This document shows, piece by piece, positions 17,819-26,069 of a stretch of DNA of 64,000 bases. The stretch comes from CAYLMM01 sp964384825 (GTDB lineage Bacteria; Krumholzibacteriota; Krumholzibacteriia; LZORAL124-64-63), in the NCBI GenBank assembly GCA_964384825.1, contig CAYLMM010000007.1, positions 11,761-75,760 on the forward strand. The letters are read 5' to 3'. The stretch's first letter is position 1. Every line of letters begins with the position of its first letter. The translations under genes and the position numbers were made by a program. Under the pieces are notes generated by a model. It did no database searches and had not been told where the DNA came from. It saw only the letters and a list, made by a program, of their open reading frames with translations.

Positions 17819-17974
17819 GGCGAGCGGTCGATCCGATTCGCCGTTCCCGCCCACATCTCTGTTCGTGTTCCGGGGCATCGGACACTATCTTGTGCCCTCC
17901 CTTAACCGCGATGTTCCCGGATGCACCGGAAGCGCGACTCCATGAACGGATCCCCGTCCGGGGGAGGATGAGTG

Positions 17975-18919
17975 ATGGAACCGAGTCCCACGCGCGCGCC
18001 GCGCCGCACGGTCGAGATGCGTTCGCCCGCGAAGGTGAACCTGCATCTCGAGGTGCTGCGCCGCCGCCATGACGGATATCATGACATCGAGACGATCCTG
18101 CAGGCCATCGAGCTTTTCGACCATCTCAGGGTGACCTACGATCCGGCGGCCGGATCCGGGCCGCTGGTGGATCTGCAGGTCGAGCCCTTCGGGGCCGTTC
18201 CCGAGGACAAGACCAACCTCTGCTGGCAGGCCGTCGAGGTCTTCCGCCGCGAAACGAAGGTCCGCGGCGGGTTCAAGATCGTCCTGCGCAAGACGATCCC
18301 GACCGAGGCCGGCCTGGGCGGCGGCAGCTCCAACGCGGCCGCGGTGCTGGTCGCCTGCAACAGTCTGTGCCGAACCGGGTTGTCCGAAGCCCAGCTCGAG
18401 CGGATGGGGGCGGAGATAGGCTCCGACGTGCCGTTTTTCATCAGGGGCGGCACCCAGCTCGGACGGGGCCGCGGAACCGAACTGACGCGGTTGAGCCCCA
18501 TCCACAACGGCCGTTTCCTGGTGATCAAACCCAGCTTCTCCATCTCGACCACCCATGTCTACAACCGTCTTAATATGGGATTGACAAGGCGCAGCCCTAC
18601 GGCTAACATCAGACATGTAGAGGCGTTAATCGCCAGATTTCCAACGGGTTCCTGGTTCGGCATCAATCGGCTCGAAGAGATCGTCCTGCCGGATCATCCC
18701 GTATTGCATCGTTTGGTGCAGCATCTGAAGGAGTGGGCTCCGATCGCGATGTTGTCCGGCAGCGGCGCTGCGGTCTTCGCGGCCTTTCCCGCGAAGAGCG
18801 AGCGCAAAATCGCCGGACTGGAAGAATTCGTGCAACCCGATTGGCTGATCGAAGTTGTCGGACCTCATGCGGCCGGAGTGGAGTTCATGGATGAAGGACC
18901 CACTCGCCCAAAGTTCTGA
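17975..18919 (+). CDS. ispE: 4-diphosphocytidyl-2-C-methyl-D-erythritol kinase (IspE)
   Basis: GHMP kinase of the MEP isoprenoid pathway. The 314-aa product has RSPAKVNLHLEVLRRRHDGYHDIETI, the ATP-binding PTEAGLGGGSSNAAAVL, and the C-terminal MLSGSGAAVFAAF. The ATG at 17975 (or GTG at 17972) follows GGGGAGG. A TATCTT at 17886 could be a -10, with a poor -35. The 3' third drops to about 53 percent G+C by my count, and it contains a strong internal promoter (18581-18609) facing spoVG. An ispE-spoVG neighbourhood is seen in many bacteria. Confidence 0.94.
   Translation: MEPSPTRAPRRTVEMRSPAKVNLHLEVLRRRHDGYHDIETILQAIELFDHLRVTYDPAAGSGPLVDLQVEPFGAVPEDKTNLCWQAVEVFRRETKVRGGFKIVLRKTIPTEAGLGGGSSNAAAVLVACNSLCRTGLSEAQLERMGAEIGSDVPFFIRGGTQLGRGRGTELTRLSPIHNGRFLVIKPSFSISTTHVYNRLNMGLTRRSPTANIRHVEALIARFPTGSWFGINRLEEIVLPDHPVLHRLVQHLKEWAPIAMLSGSGAAVFAAFPAKSERKIAGLEEFVQPDWLIEVVGPHAAGVEFMDEGPTRPKF
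18581..18609 (+). promoter_or_regulatory. Predicted internal promoter in ispE, facing spoVG
   Basis: A perfect TTGACA (18581-18586), a 17-nt spacer and TAACAT (18604-18609) within the ispE coding region. It would give spoVG an independent transcript with a leader of about 340 nt. Confidence 0.5.
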
Positions 18920-18956
18920 AATTGAATCCGGAGAGCTACTACGGAGAGGTGCTGTC

Positions 18957-19301
18957 TTGGAAATCACCGAAATCAGAATCACCTTGCGTGACGACGACAA
19001 GCTGCGTGGCTTCGCCAGCATCACTCTCGATGACTGTTTCGTGATCCGGGGACTGAAGATCATCGAAGGATCCGCAGGCATGTTCGTCGCCATGCCGAAT
19101 CGACGCCGCAAGGACGGGACCTTCCAGGATATCGCCCATCCGATCAACGCCAGGACCCGCGAGATGATGGAAAGCCTCATCATCACCGCCTACAAGGAGG
19201 AGTACCGGCGATCCGGCGGCTCTTCCGCGGGATATGCCGGCAGCCCCGGCCAACCCGACTCAGGCAGGGTGGACTGCTCCGCCTTCGAGGAGAGTTTCTA
19301 G
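18957..19301 (+). CDS. spoVG: SpoVG family regulatory protein
   Basis: A 114-aa SpoVG homologue: LEITEIRITLRDDDKLRGFASITLDDCFVIRGLKIIEG, FVAMPNRRRKDGTFQDIAHPIN and the C-terminal helix TREMMESLIITAYKEEY. Bacterial SpoVG proteins bind DNA or RNA and act as global regulators, including outside spore-formers. The TTG at 18957 aligns with the usual MEVTDVRLR start and has GGAGAGG 7 nt upstream; the upstream in-frame ATG lies within ispE. The Ser/Gly-rich tail (about 85-114) is not conserved. Base composition is lower in G+C than in flanking genes. Confidence 0.9.
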   Translation: MEITEIRITLRDDDKLRGFASITLDDCFVIRGLKIIEGSAGMFVAMPNRRRKDGTFQDIAHPINARTREMMESLIITAYKEEYRRSGGSSAGYAGSPGQPDSGRVDCSAFEESF

Positions 19302-19315
19302 GCAGCCGTACCTGC

Positions 19316-19390
19316 TGGGGCGTCGTCAAGTGGTAAGACACAAGGTTTTGGTCCTTGCATTCGCAGGTTCGAATCCTGCCGCCCCAGCCA
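19316..19390 (+). tRNA. tRNA-Gln(UUG)
   Basis: Acceptor stem TGGGGCG/CGCCCCA, anticodon loop TTTTGGT (anticodon TTG), T-loop GTTCGAATC, and an encoded GCCA. It lies 14 nt after spoVG. tRNA-Gln(UUG) is a substrate of MnmA, encoded at 0.7 kb. Confidence 0.96.
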
Positions 19391-19414
19391 TTTTCCCCTC
19401 CGGTCGAATTCGGG

Positions 19415-19443
19415 TTTACCGGAAGTTCAACATCGACTATCTT
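19415..19443 (+). promoter_or_regulatory. Predicted promoter of prs
   Basis: TTTACC (19415-19420), a 17-nt spacer and TATCTT (19438-19443), about 70 nt before the prs start. Confidence 0.45.
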
Positions 19444-19511
19444 GCCCCCGGGCGCAGCCCCCCAGCACATGCCACGATTCCTGAAGCACCAAGACCGAAG
19501 GGTTCCTCCCG

Positions 19512-20444
19512 ATGAACGACCTGGTCATCATCAGCGGATCCGCCCATCACGAGATGGGTGAGAAGATCGCCGAAAACCTCCGTCTGCCCCTGCTGGATGT
19601 CGATTGCGACCGTTTCTCCGACGGCGAAATCCAGATCAAGATCAAGGAAAACATCCGCGGCACCGACGTCTTCATCGTGCAGCCCACCTTTCCGCCCGCG
19701 GACAACGTCATCGAACTGCTGCTGCTGATCGATGCGGTGCGGCGGGCTTCCTGCCGGCGCGTCACCGCGGTGATGCCCTACTTCGGCTACGCCCGGCAGG
19801 ACCGCAAGGACCAGCCCCGGGTGCCGATCGGGGCGCGGCTGATGGCCAACCTGATCACCACCGCCGGCGCGGACCGGGTGCTGACCATCGATCTGCACGC
19901 GGCCCAGATCCAGGGCTTCTTCGACATCCCGCTGGACCATCTCTACGGCTCGCCGGTCCTGCTGCAGCATTTCGAGGATTGGCCGCGGGAGAACATCGCG
20001 GTGGTGGCTCCCGACGTGGGCAGCATCAAGATGGCGCGGGCCTACGCCAAGCGCCTGAACGCTCCGCTGGCGATCATCGACAAGCGGCGGCCGGAGCCGA
20101 ACCGCTGCGAGGTGATGAACTTCATCGGCGACGTCGAGGGGCGGGACGTGGTGATCTTCGACGACATGATCGACACCGCCGGCACCATCACCGACGCCGC
20201 GCGCGCCTGCCGCAAGGCCGGCGCGACATCGGTGACCGTCTGCGCCACCCATCCCCTGTTCTCGGGGCCGGCCCTGCAGCGCCTGAACGAGGCTCCGATC
20301 AAGGAAATCGTGGTCAGCAACACCATCCCGTTCGACCGCGGCGGCGAGTGCCCGAAGGTCAAAGTCATGGACATGGCGCCGCTGCTGGCCGACGCCATCG
20401 AACGGATCCACCTGGAAAAGACAGTCAGTTCGCTCTTCAACTAG
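19512..20444 (+). CDS. prs: Ribose-phosphate pyrophosphokinase
   Basis: Makes PRPP from ribose 5-phosphate and ATP for nucleotide, His and Trp synthesis. The 310-aa product has the class I features RFSDGEIQIKIKENIRGTDVFIVQP, PYFGYARQDRKDQPRVPIGARLMANL, the PRPP-binding DVVIFDDMIDTAGTI, and the C-terminal VVSNTIPF. Length is normal. Its position before rplY and pth is a widely conserved order. Confidence 0.97.
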   Translation: MNDLVIISGSAHHEMGEKIAENLRLPLLDVDCDRFSDGEIQIKIKENIRGTDVFIVQPTFPPADNVIELLLLIDAVRRASCRRVTAVMPYFGYARQDRKDQPRVPIGARLMANLITTAGADRVLTIDLHAAQIQGFFDIPLDHLYGSPVLLQHFEDWPRENIAVVAPDVGSIKMARAYAKRLNAPLAIIDKRRPEPNRCEVMNFIGDVEGRDVVIFDDMIDTAGTITDAARACRKAGATSVTVCATHPLFSGPALQRLNEAPIKEIVVSNTIPFDRGGECPKVKVMDMAPLLADAIERIHLEKTVSSLFN

Positions 20445-20454
20445 CCGGGCCGAC

Positions 20455-20482
20455 TTGACATCAGGGGGGGAAACTGCTTAAT
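20455..20482 (+). promoter_or_regulatory. Predicted promoter of rplY
   Basis: A perfect TTGACA (20455-20460), a 16-nt spacer and CTTAAT (20477-20482), just after the prs stop. It gives rplY a leader of about 115 nt. Confidence 0.5.
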
Positions 20483-20603
20483 TAAGCGGTCCTTTTGAAT
20501 GTCGAGCACCCGCGGGCCAGAGAGCCGCTCCCGAGCGGAGACGGCATCGTGCGGCCGGGCACGGGGCCCTTTTGCTGAAAAATGTCCGCTGGAGGCAGCC
20601 GTC

Positions 20604-21263
20604 ATGGGTTTGATCAATCTCACAGTCCATCCTCGCGCCGAGACCGGGAAGAACTCCAACCGCCGTCTGCGCGAATCCGGCCGCACTCCGGCCGTGATCT
20701 ACGGGGCCGGGCGCAAGGAAGCCCTGAACGCCGAAGTCGACACCCACGAGTTCCGCAAGGCTCTCTCCGGGTTCTCCGGCCAGTTCCCGATCTTCACGCT
20801 GAATCACGCCGACGGTTCGCCGGCGACGGTCGCGGTGCTGCGCGAGATGCAGCGTCATCCGGTCAGCGACATGGTCTACCACTGCGACCTCTTCGAGATC
20901 CCCGAGAACAAGGAGATCGAGATGGAGGTCGGCCTGGAGTTCGTAGGCGAGAACAAGGTCATCCGCGGCGGCGACGGCGTGCTGGAAGTCGTCCAGCGCA
21001 GCATCTCGGTGCTGACCCTGCCCGCGGATCTTCCCGACACCATCGACGTCGACATCAGCGAGCTCGAGCTCAACGACAAGATCACCGCCGGCGATCTCGG
21101 TCTCGGAACGGTCAAGGTCCTGACCCCGGACGACGAGATCCTGGCCAAGATCAATCCGAACACCCTGGTGGCCATCGAGGACGAGGTCGAGGAGGCCGAG
21201 GGCGAAGAGGCCGAGGGCGAGGAGACCGCGGAAGAGTCCGAGGAAGAGGAATCCTCCGACTGA
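20604..21263 (+). CDS. rplY: 50S ribosomal protein L25 (CTC/TL5 long form)
   Basis: Binds 5S rRNA. The 219-aa product has the L25 domain (LRESGRTPAVIYGAGRKEALNAEVDTHEF...) followed by the TL5/CTC C-terminal beta domain (VVQRSISVLTLPADLPDTIDVDISELELND). A very acidic tail made almost only of Glu, Ala and Ser covers roughly the last 30 residues. The ATG at 20604 follows GGAGG. A strong terminator follows, so L25 is probably monocistronic. Confidence 0.94.
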   Translation: MGLINLTVHPRAETGKNSNRRLRESGRTPAVIYGAGRKEALNAEVDTHEFRKALSGFSGQFPIFTLNHADGSPATVAVLREMQRHPVSDMVYHCDLFEIPENKEIEMEVGLEFVGENKVIRGGDGVLEVVQRSISVLTLPADLPDTIDVDISELELNDKITAGDLGLGTVKVLTPDDEILAKINPNTLVAIEDEVEEAEGEEAEGEETAEESEEEESSD

Positions 21264-21297
21264 TTCCCATCGGCCGCCTTCAGGCGGCGACGATGCG

Positions 21298-21333
21298 ATG
21301 CGAGGCGGCCGGAGGGTCGCCTCGCATTTTTTT
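21298..21333 (+). terminator. Rho-independent terminator after rplY
   Basis: A 10-bp stem ATGCGAGGCG/CGCCTCGCAT (21298-21307 with 21318-21327) with a 10-nt loop, followed by seven T (21327-21333). This is the best canonical terminator in the window; it separates rplY from pth. Confidence 0.88.
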
Positions 21334-21361
21334 GGCTTGGCGGCATCCGTGGAGGTGAGCC

Positions 21362-22069
21362 GTGCGTCTGGTGATCGGATTGGGCAATCCCGGCCCGGAA
21401 TACGAGCGCACCCGGCACAACATCGGTTTCCGCGTGGTCGAGGAACTGGCCCGGCTGCACGGGCTGGTCTTCGGACCGGTTCGCGACGGATGCCGCGTCG
21501 CCGGCGATCCGGATTCCGCCGACGGCCTGGTGCTGCTGCAGCCCCTGCTCTACATGAACCGCAGCGGCGAGGCCCTGGCCCGCTGGGCGAGGCGCGGTGA
21601 TCGGAACATCTCGACGGCGTCCGAGGCCGAACCCGAAGGAGAATCGGACGCCGCGCCGGAAGGGGAGCCCGTCGCCGCAAGCGGCGCCGTTGCCCCGGCA
21701 ACCGCCGATCCCGTCATCCGCCCGCTGGTGATCTGCGACGACATCGCGCTGCCCCTGGGATCGCTGCGTCTGCGCGGACGCGGATCCGACGGGGGGCACC
21801 GGGGGCTGGAATCGATCATCCGGGTCTTCGGCGGCGGGGAATTCCCCCGTCTGCGCCTGGGAGTCGCGGGGGAGCGGCCGCCTTCGCCCGAGGACTGGGC
21901 CGACTACGTGCTGGCTCCCTTCACGGACGAGGAATGGCCCGTGACCGAGGACCAGATCGCCGACGCCTGCGAGGTCGTGGCCTGCTGGTCGGTCGAGGGA
22001 CGGGAGGCCGCCGCCAGCCGCTTCAATCGCCGCGGACCCGGCCCCGGAGCCGCGGGATCAGGGAAATAG
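21362..22069 (+). CDS. pth: Peptidyl-tRNA hydrolase with an internal insertion
   Basis: Recycles peptidyl-tRNA released from stalled ribosomes. The 235-aa product has MRLVIGLGNPGPEYERTRHNIGF with the catalytic His (H19), YMNRSGEAL, CDDIALPLG and GGHRGLESI. About 40 residues (79-120) rich in Ala, Glu, Pro and Ser sit between YMNRSGEALARW and PLVICDDIA, where E. coli Pth has about 8. The Asn that follows His in the usual GGHNGL is Arg here. The GTG at 21362 lies just after the rplY terminator, with GGAGGTGA upstream. The enzyme is probably functional because the catalytic His and Asp remain. Confidence 0.92.
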   Translation: MRLVIGLGNPGPEYERTRHNIGFRVVEELARLHGLVFGPVRDGCRVAGDPDSADGLVLLQPLLYMNRSGEALARWARRGDRNISTASEAEPEGESDAAPEGEPVAASGAVAPATADPVIRPLVICDDIALPLGSLRLRGRGSDGGHRGLESIIRVFGGGEFPRLRLGVAGERPPSPEDWADYVLAPFTDEEWPVTEDQIADACEVVACWSVEGREAAASRFNRRGPGPGAAGSGK

Positions 22070-22098
22070 TTGCTTCCGGCTCCCCGGAGAGCTATCAT
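22070..22098 (+). promoter_or_regulatory. Predicted promoter of the rpsF-rpsR-rplI operon
   Basis: TTGCTT (22070-22075), 17 nt, TATCAT (22093-22098), directly after the pth stop. The -35 is identical to that of the tRNA-Ser(GGA) promoter. Predicted start is near 22105. Confidence 0.65.
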
Positions 22099-22269
22099 AT
22101 TCCGTCGCCGTCCAGAGCGACGGCAACGTTCCCCGCAGGGGGACGACATCGCGAGCTGTCTCCACATTGGATGCAGCACATCCCTGCCCGATACGTTCAC
22201 GGTCCGCGAGCCTCCGGCTCCGCCGTGATCAGATGTTCGGGCCGTTCAGTCCGAGGGGAGGTGAATCCA
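22099..22269 (+). other. Long 5' leader of the rpsF operon
   Basis: About 165 nt between promoter and start codon hold small inverted repeats, including GGATG-loop-CATCC near 22168 and GAGCC-TCC-GGCTC near 22209. In many bacteria the rpsF leader carries an S6:S18-binding autoregulatory RNA. I cannot confirm that motif by eye, and there is no ORF here. Confidence 0.3.
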
Positions 22270-22779
22270 TTGCAGAAGTACGAGATCGTCTTTGTGCTGA
22301 AGGCCAATCAGCCCGAGTCTGAAATGGAGACCCGGGTCGAGCGCGTGCGTTCGGTTATCGCTCCGCACAACGGTGAAGTGACCGCCATCAATCACTGGGG
22401 CATGCGGCGCCTGGCCTATCCGATCGATCACGAGACCCAGGGCAACTACATGCACATCCAGTTCAGCTGCCACGGCGATGCCGTCGCCGAACTGGACACC
22501 GCATTCCGTCTCGACCACATGGTGCTGCGCCATCTGGTCGTCGTCGACGAGGAATGGCAGGCGCGCAACGAGGCCAGCATGGCCCGCCGCCGCGCCGCGA
22601 CCGCCAAGGTCCGGGCGCCCGAGGCCCCGGCCGCTCCGGAGGTCGTCGTCGAGAAGGCCCAGGCCCCCGAGCCCGCTCCGGCCGCCGAGCCCGAGCCCGC
22701 TCCCGAGCCCGAGGCCGCTCCCGAGCCCGAGGCCGCTCCGGCCGCCGAGACCGAGCCGCCCGTCGAGGACAAGGAATGA
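22270..22779 (+). CDS. rpsF: 30S ribosomal protein S6 with Glu-Pro-Ala tail
   Basis: The 169-aa product has the S6 ferredoxin-like domain (LQKYEIVFVLKANQPESEME, RRLAYPIDHETQGNYMHIQF, FRLDHMVLRHLVVV) in residues 1-95. An unusually long tail of about 70 residues follows, built from EPAP/EPEAAP units and including an exact 18-bp tandem repeat. The TTG at 22270 fits the GGGGAGGTGA site at 22255-22264; a GTG at 22261 is too close to it. S6 binds 16S rRNA as a dimer with S18, encoded next. No ssb gene lies between rpsF and rpsR. Confidence 0.93.
   Translation: MQKYEIVFVLKANQPESEMETRVERVRSVIAPHNGEVTAINHWGMRRLAYPIDHETQGNYMHIQFSCHGDAVAELDTAFRLDHMVLRHLVVVDEEWQARNEASMARRRAATAKVRAPEAPAAPEVVVEKAQAPEPAPAAEPEPAPEPEAAPEPEAAPAAETEPPVEDKE
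22702..22737 (+). repeat. 18-bp tandem repeat in the S6 tail
   Basis: CCCGAGCCCGAGGCCGCT occurs twice in direct tandem (22702-22719 and 22720-22737), with further imperfect copies on both sides. It encodes the PEPEAA unit and could vary in copy number by slippage. Confidence 0.85.
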
Positions 22780-22833
22780 CATGGTCTTCCGGTCGCCGAC
22801 CGGAAGCCGACATCTGACCAGAGAGGTTGAGAC

Positions 22834-23091
22834 ATGGCCAAACGAGCGCCGAAGGACAAGAAGAAGCGCCGTCCGGCGAAGAAGAAGAAGTGTTTCTTCT
22901 GCACCGAGGGCTTCGTCGTGATCGATTACAAGGACGAAGAGCTGATGCGGAAGATGATGACCGAGCGTGGCAAGATCTCGCCGCGCCGGAACACCGGCAC
23001 CTGCCCGAAGCACCAGCGATTGCTGGCGACCGCCATCAAGCGGGCCCGCCATCTCGCCCTGGTGCCGTTCGTGAGGGAGTACTACCGGTAA
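22834..23091 (+). CDS. rpsR: 30S ribosomal protein S18 (zinc-type)
   Basis: An 85-aa Lys/Arg-rich protein with the S18 core [49 protein letters not shown]. The pattern CFFC near residue 20 plus CPKH near residue 57 is a zinc-binding (C+) form. It sits between rpsF and rplI as usual. Confidence 0.96.
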   Translation: MAKRAPKDKKKRRPAKKKKCFFCTEGFVVIDYKDEELMRKMMTERGKISPRRNTGTCPKHQRLLATAIKRARHLALVPFVREYYR

Positions 23092-23173
23092 ACCCGGCGG
23101 TGGCCGGAGCCGCTGCGGGAACCGGGGCCGAACTTACGGTCCCATCCGTATCGGCAACGAGAGAGAGTGAACC

Positions 23174-23623
23174 ATGGACGTTATCCTGTTGCAGAAGGTG
23201 GACAACCTCGGCGAAGTCGGCGAGATCATCTCGGTGGCCCGCGGTTACGCCCGCAACTATCTGATCCCCCAGGGGATCGCCGTCATCGCCGATGACAGCA
23301 ACCGCCGGGTCCTGGCCGAGGAGGGGCGCCTCTCCGGCCTGCGCGGACGCAAGCGCCGCATCGAGGCCGAGGAGCTCGCTTCCGGCTTCAACGACGTGTC
23401 GTGCACCATCTCGGTGCAGGCCGCCGAGGACGAGAAGCTCTACGGCTCGGTGACCGACCGGGACATCGCGGCCGGGCTGCGTGAGCTGGGCCACGAGGTC
23501 GAGCACAACCAGATCGTTCTCGAGGAACCGATCAAGCAGCTCGGGGTTTACACCGTCCCGGTGAAGCTGCACGAGGAAGTCGAAGTCTCGGTCAAGGTCT
23601 GGGTGGTCAGGTCGGACGCCTGA
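23174..23623 (+). CDS. rplI: 50S ribosomal protein L9
   Basis: The 149-aa product has the L9 signature MDVILLQKVDNLGEVGEIISVARGYARNYLIPQGIAV. A long helix and the C-terminal rRNA-binding domain (LYGSVTDRDIAAGL, VPVKLHEEVEVSVKVWVV) follow. It is the last gene of the S6-S18-L9 operon. Confidence 0.97.
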   Translation: MDVILLQKVDNLGEVGEIISVARGYARNYLIPQGIAVIADDSNRRVLAEEGRLSGLRGRKRRIEAEELASGFNDVSCTISVQAAEDEKLYGSVTDRDIAAGLRELGHEVEHNQIVLEEPIKQLGVYTVPVKLHEEVEVSVKVWVVRSDA

Positions 23624-23652
23624 TTCCGCCGCCCGGATCGGAAGGCGGAGGG

Positions 23653-24747
23653 ATGCCGGAACTTCCGGAAATGACATCCGACCGCGGATTCTGTGTGATC
23701 ATGGCGGGGGGCCGGGGCACGCGCTTCTGGCCCCTCAGCCGGCGGCTGCTTCCCAAGCAGCTGCTGCCTCTGGGCTCGGAGCGGACCCTGCTCCGGGACA
23801 CCTTCGATCGCGTCGTTCCCCTGGTGGGAGCCGACCGGATCCTGGTGGTGACCAACACCGACCAGGCCTCCGGCGTGGCGCGCGATCTTCCCGAACTACC
23901 CGCCGATCGCATCGTGGCCGAGCCCGTCGGACGCAACACGGCGCCCTGCTGCGCCCTGGGCGTGGCGTTGGCGCGGCGCCTGAGCGGGGAATGCCCGGTG
24001 GCGCTGCTGCCGGCGGACCATTTCATCGCCGATGCGGAGGCCTTCCGCAGACAGCTCGTGCGGGCCTTCGCGCACGCCTCGGAAACCGGCGATGCGGTGA
24101 CCTTCGGCATCACGCCGACGCATGCGGCGACCGGTTACGGCTACATCGAACGTTCGGAAGCGGATCCGGAAGCCGAGATCGGCGACGGAGTCCGCTTCGT
24201 CGAGAAGCCCGATCTCGACCGGGCCGCCGCCTATCTGGCCTCCGGACGCTTTCTCTGGAACAGCGGGATCTTCGTGTGGCGGAGCAGCGACTTCGCGGCC
24301 GCCCTGGCCGAGCATCTGCCCGAAGTCGCAAACGCCGTCGCGCCCGCTGCCGACGCTTTCGGCGGCGACGGTTTCGCCGACGCCCTGGCCGCGGCCTACG
24401 CCGTCTGCCCCGGGGTCTCGATCGACGTCGGCGTGATGGAGAAGCTGCCGCGCTTCGCGGTCGTGCGAGCCGGGTTCGACTGGTCCGATCTGGGCAGCTG
24501 GGACGCCTGGGGCGCCGTCGCTTCCGATCTCGGGGCCGGCAACCGCGGGCGGGCCGATCTGGTGGCCGTCGACGGCGCGGACAACGTCGTTCATGTCCCG
24601 GGCAAGACGGTGGCCCTTCTGGGGGTCGAGGGCCTGGTGGTCGTCGACACTCCCGATGCCTTGCTGATCTGTCGCGCCGAGGAGGCGCAACGGGTCCGGG
24701 ATATCATTGCGGAACTGGAGAAGCGGGGCCGCGAGGACCTGCTCTGA
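23653..24747 (+). CDS. manC: Mannose-1-phosphate guanylyltransferase
   Basis: Makes GDP-mannose from mannose 1-phosphate and GTP. The 364-aa product has the nucleotidyltransferase signature MAGGRGTRFWPLSRRLLPKQLLPL. PVGRNTAPCCALG, LLPADHFI, GYGYIER, VRFVEKPDLDRA and WNSGIFVW are all typical of the GMP family. It lacks the fused isomerase domain of long ManC/AlgA. GDP-mannose would feed the mannosyltransferase-like enzymes at 50-56 kb. The start follows an AAGGCGGAGG site. Confidence 0.92.
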   Translation: MPELPEMTSDRGFCVIMAGGRGTRFWPLSRRLLPKQLLPLGSERTLLRDTFDRVVPLVGADRILVVTNTDQASGVARDLPELPADRIVAEPVGRNTAPCCALGVALARRLSGECPVALLPADHFIADAEAFRRQLVRAFAHASETGDAVTFGITPTHAATGYGYIERSEADPEAEIGDGVRFVEKPDLDRAAAYLASGRFLWNSGIFVWRSSDFAAALAEHLPEVANAVAPAADAFGGDGFADALAAAYAVCPGVSIDVGVMEKLPRFAVVRAGFDWSDLGSWDAWGAVASDLGAGNRGRADLVAVDGADNVVHVPGKTVALLGVEGLVVVDTPDALLICRAEEAQRVRDIIAELEKRGREDLL

Positions 24748-24792
24748 CCCTTATCCCGCCCATCCGGGCGTTCGAAGGAGAGTGGTGCACCC

Positions 24793-26016
24793 ATGGTCAA
24801 GAAGCACATCTTTCGCCTGATGGCTGCCGTTTTCTGCTGCGGCGTTCTGCTGTTCGGTCTCACGTCCTGCGGCTCGGACTCCGGCGGCGCCGACAACGAG
24901 ATCTACGGCAACGGCTTCAAGGATGTCTCCGATGTGATCGCCAAGGTCGGCGACATCACCATCACCCGCAGCGATCTGGAACTGCGTTACGGGGAACTGC
25001 CGCCCAAGCTCAAGCGGCGCTATTCGGGCGATGACTGGGAGGCCCGTTTCCTGCGGTTCATGATCGACGAGGCGCTGCTGTACGAGGGCGCCCGCTCGGC
25101 CGAGATCCAGCTCGATCCCACGATCTCCCAGGCCTTGATCTCCCAGAAGCGCTACGTGATGGCCGACGGGTTCCGCCGCCTCGAGGTCTGGAAGGATCTC
25201 GAACCCACCGAGCAGCAGATCCGCGATTACTACGAGGATTTCCCCGAGGATTTCGTCGTCCATGAAACCGTGAAGGCCCGTCATATCGAATGCGCCACCG
25301 AGCAGGACGCCCGCAAGGCCTGGGAAGCCCTGCACGCGGGCGGGCAGCACGCCAAGTTCCCCTACGTCGTCTCGGAATACTCGGTCAACGCCGAGTCGGC
25401 CAAGCTCGGCGGCGATCTCGGCTGGTTCAACAAGGGCGGCTACATCGGCGCCATCCCGAACTCCAAGCAGTTCATCGACGCGGTCTGGGATCTCGATACC
25501 GGCCTGAACGAGCCGGTGAAGATCGGCAAGACCTGGCATATCGTCGAGATCCTGAGCCGCAAGCCGGCCCGGCCCCTGACGCTCGCCGAGGCGCGGCCGC
25601 AGATCGTCAAGGATCTCGAGCCCATGGTGCGCAACCAGCGCGTCGATGAATATCTCACCGAATCGCGCGAAACCTATCCGATCGAATACTTCGGCGATTT
25701 CCGGCCCGGCTCCGGCAGCTCGCCCGAGGCCTTCTTCAAGCGGGCGCTGGCCAACAAGGACCCGCAGGTGCAGCTCGATCTCTACGGGATCCTGATCGAG
25801 GATTATCCGGAGAACGAGTACAAGCCGAAGGCGTTGTTCATGGCGGCCAACCTCCAGATGGACCGCTACCAGGACCGGTTCCAGGCCTCCCGGCTGCTCA
25901 ACCGGCTGATCGCGGAATATCCCGACAACGAATTGGTCGATCAGGCCCGTTTCCTGCTTGATAACATGGGCCGGCGGGGGTCGGTCGTTCCGGAGAACCT
26001 GATCGAAGACGAATAA
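24793..26016 (+). CDS. Lipoprotein with PpiC-type peptidyl-prolyl isomerase domain
   Basis: The 407-aa protein has a signal peptide ending in a lipobox (LFGLTSC, Cys26). A SurA/PrsA-like chaperone part follows (VIAKVGDITITRSDLELRYGELP). The parvulin domain spans about 150-260 (VKARHIECATEQDARKAWEAL, LGGDLGWFNKGGYIGAIP, VKIGKTWHIVEILSRKPARPLTLAEARPQI). A C-terminal helical repeat region (about 310-390) resembles TPR or outer-membrane-assembly lipoproteins. It is probably a periplasmic folding factor for envelope proteins. A terminator follows. Confidence 0.85.
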   Translation: MVKKHIFRLMAAVFCCGVLLFGLTSCGSDSGGADNEIYGNGFKDVSDVIAKVGDITITRSDLELRYGELPPKLKRRYSGDDWEARFLRFMIDEALLYEGARSAEIQLDPTISQALISQKRYVMADGFRRLEVWKDLEPTEQQIRDYYEDFPEDFVVHETVKARHIECATEQDARKAWEALHAGGQHAKFPYVVSEYSVNAESAKLGGDLGWFNKGGYIGAIPNSKQFIDAVWDLDTGLNEPVKIGKTWHIVEILSRKPARPLTLAEARPQIVKDLEPMVRNQRVDEYLTESRETYPIEYFGDFRPGSGSSPEAFFKRALANKDPQVQLDLYGILIEDYPENEYKPKALFMAANLQMDRYQDRFQASRLLNRLIAEYPDNELVDQARFLLDNMGRRGSVVPENLIEDE

Positions 26017-26037
26017 CCGTTTTTCGGTGACTTCGCG

Positions 26038-26069
26038 GGCGGGGGGGCGTTGACAGCCCCCCCGCCTTT
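26038..26069 (+). terminator. Terminator after the PpiC lipoprotein gene
   Basis: An 11-bp stem GGCGGGGGGGC/GCCCCCCCGCC (26038-26048 with 26056-26066) with loop GTTGACA, then TTT. The loop contains the -35 of the next promoter. Confidence 0.7.

Noticed and set aside
18540..19300. Horizontal transfer of the lower-GC ispE-spoVG segment
   Set aside because: The ispE-spoVG-(tRNA)-prs-rplY-pth order is widespread, both proteins are standard, and no integrase, repeats or attachment site flank it.
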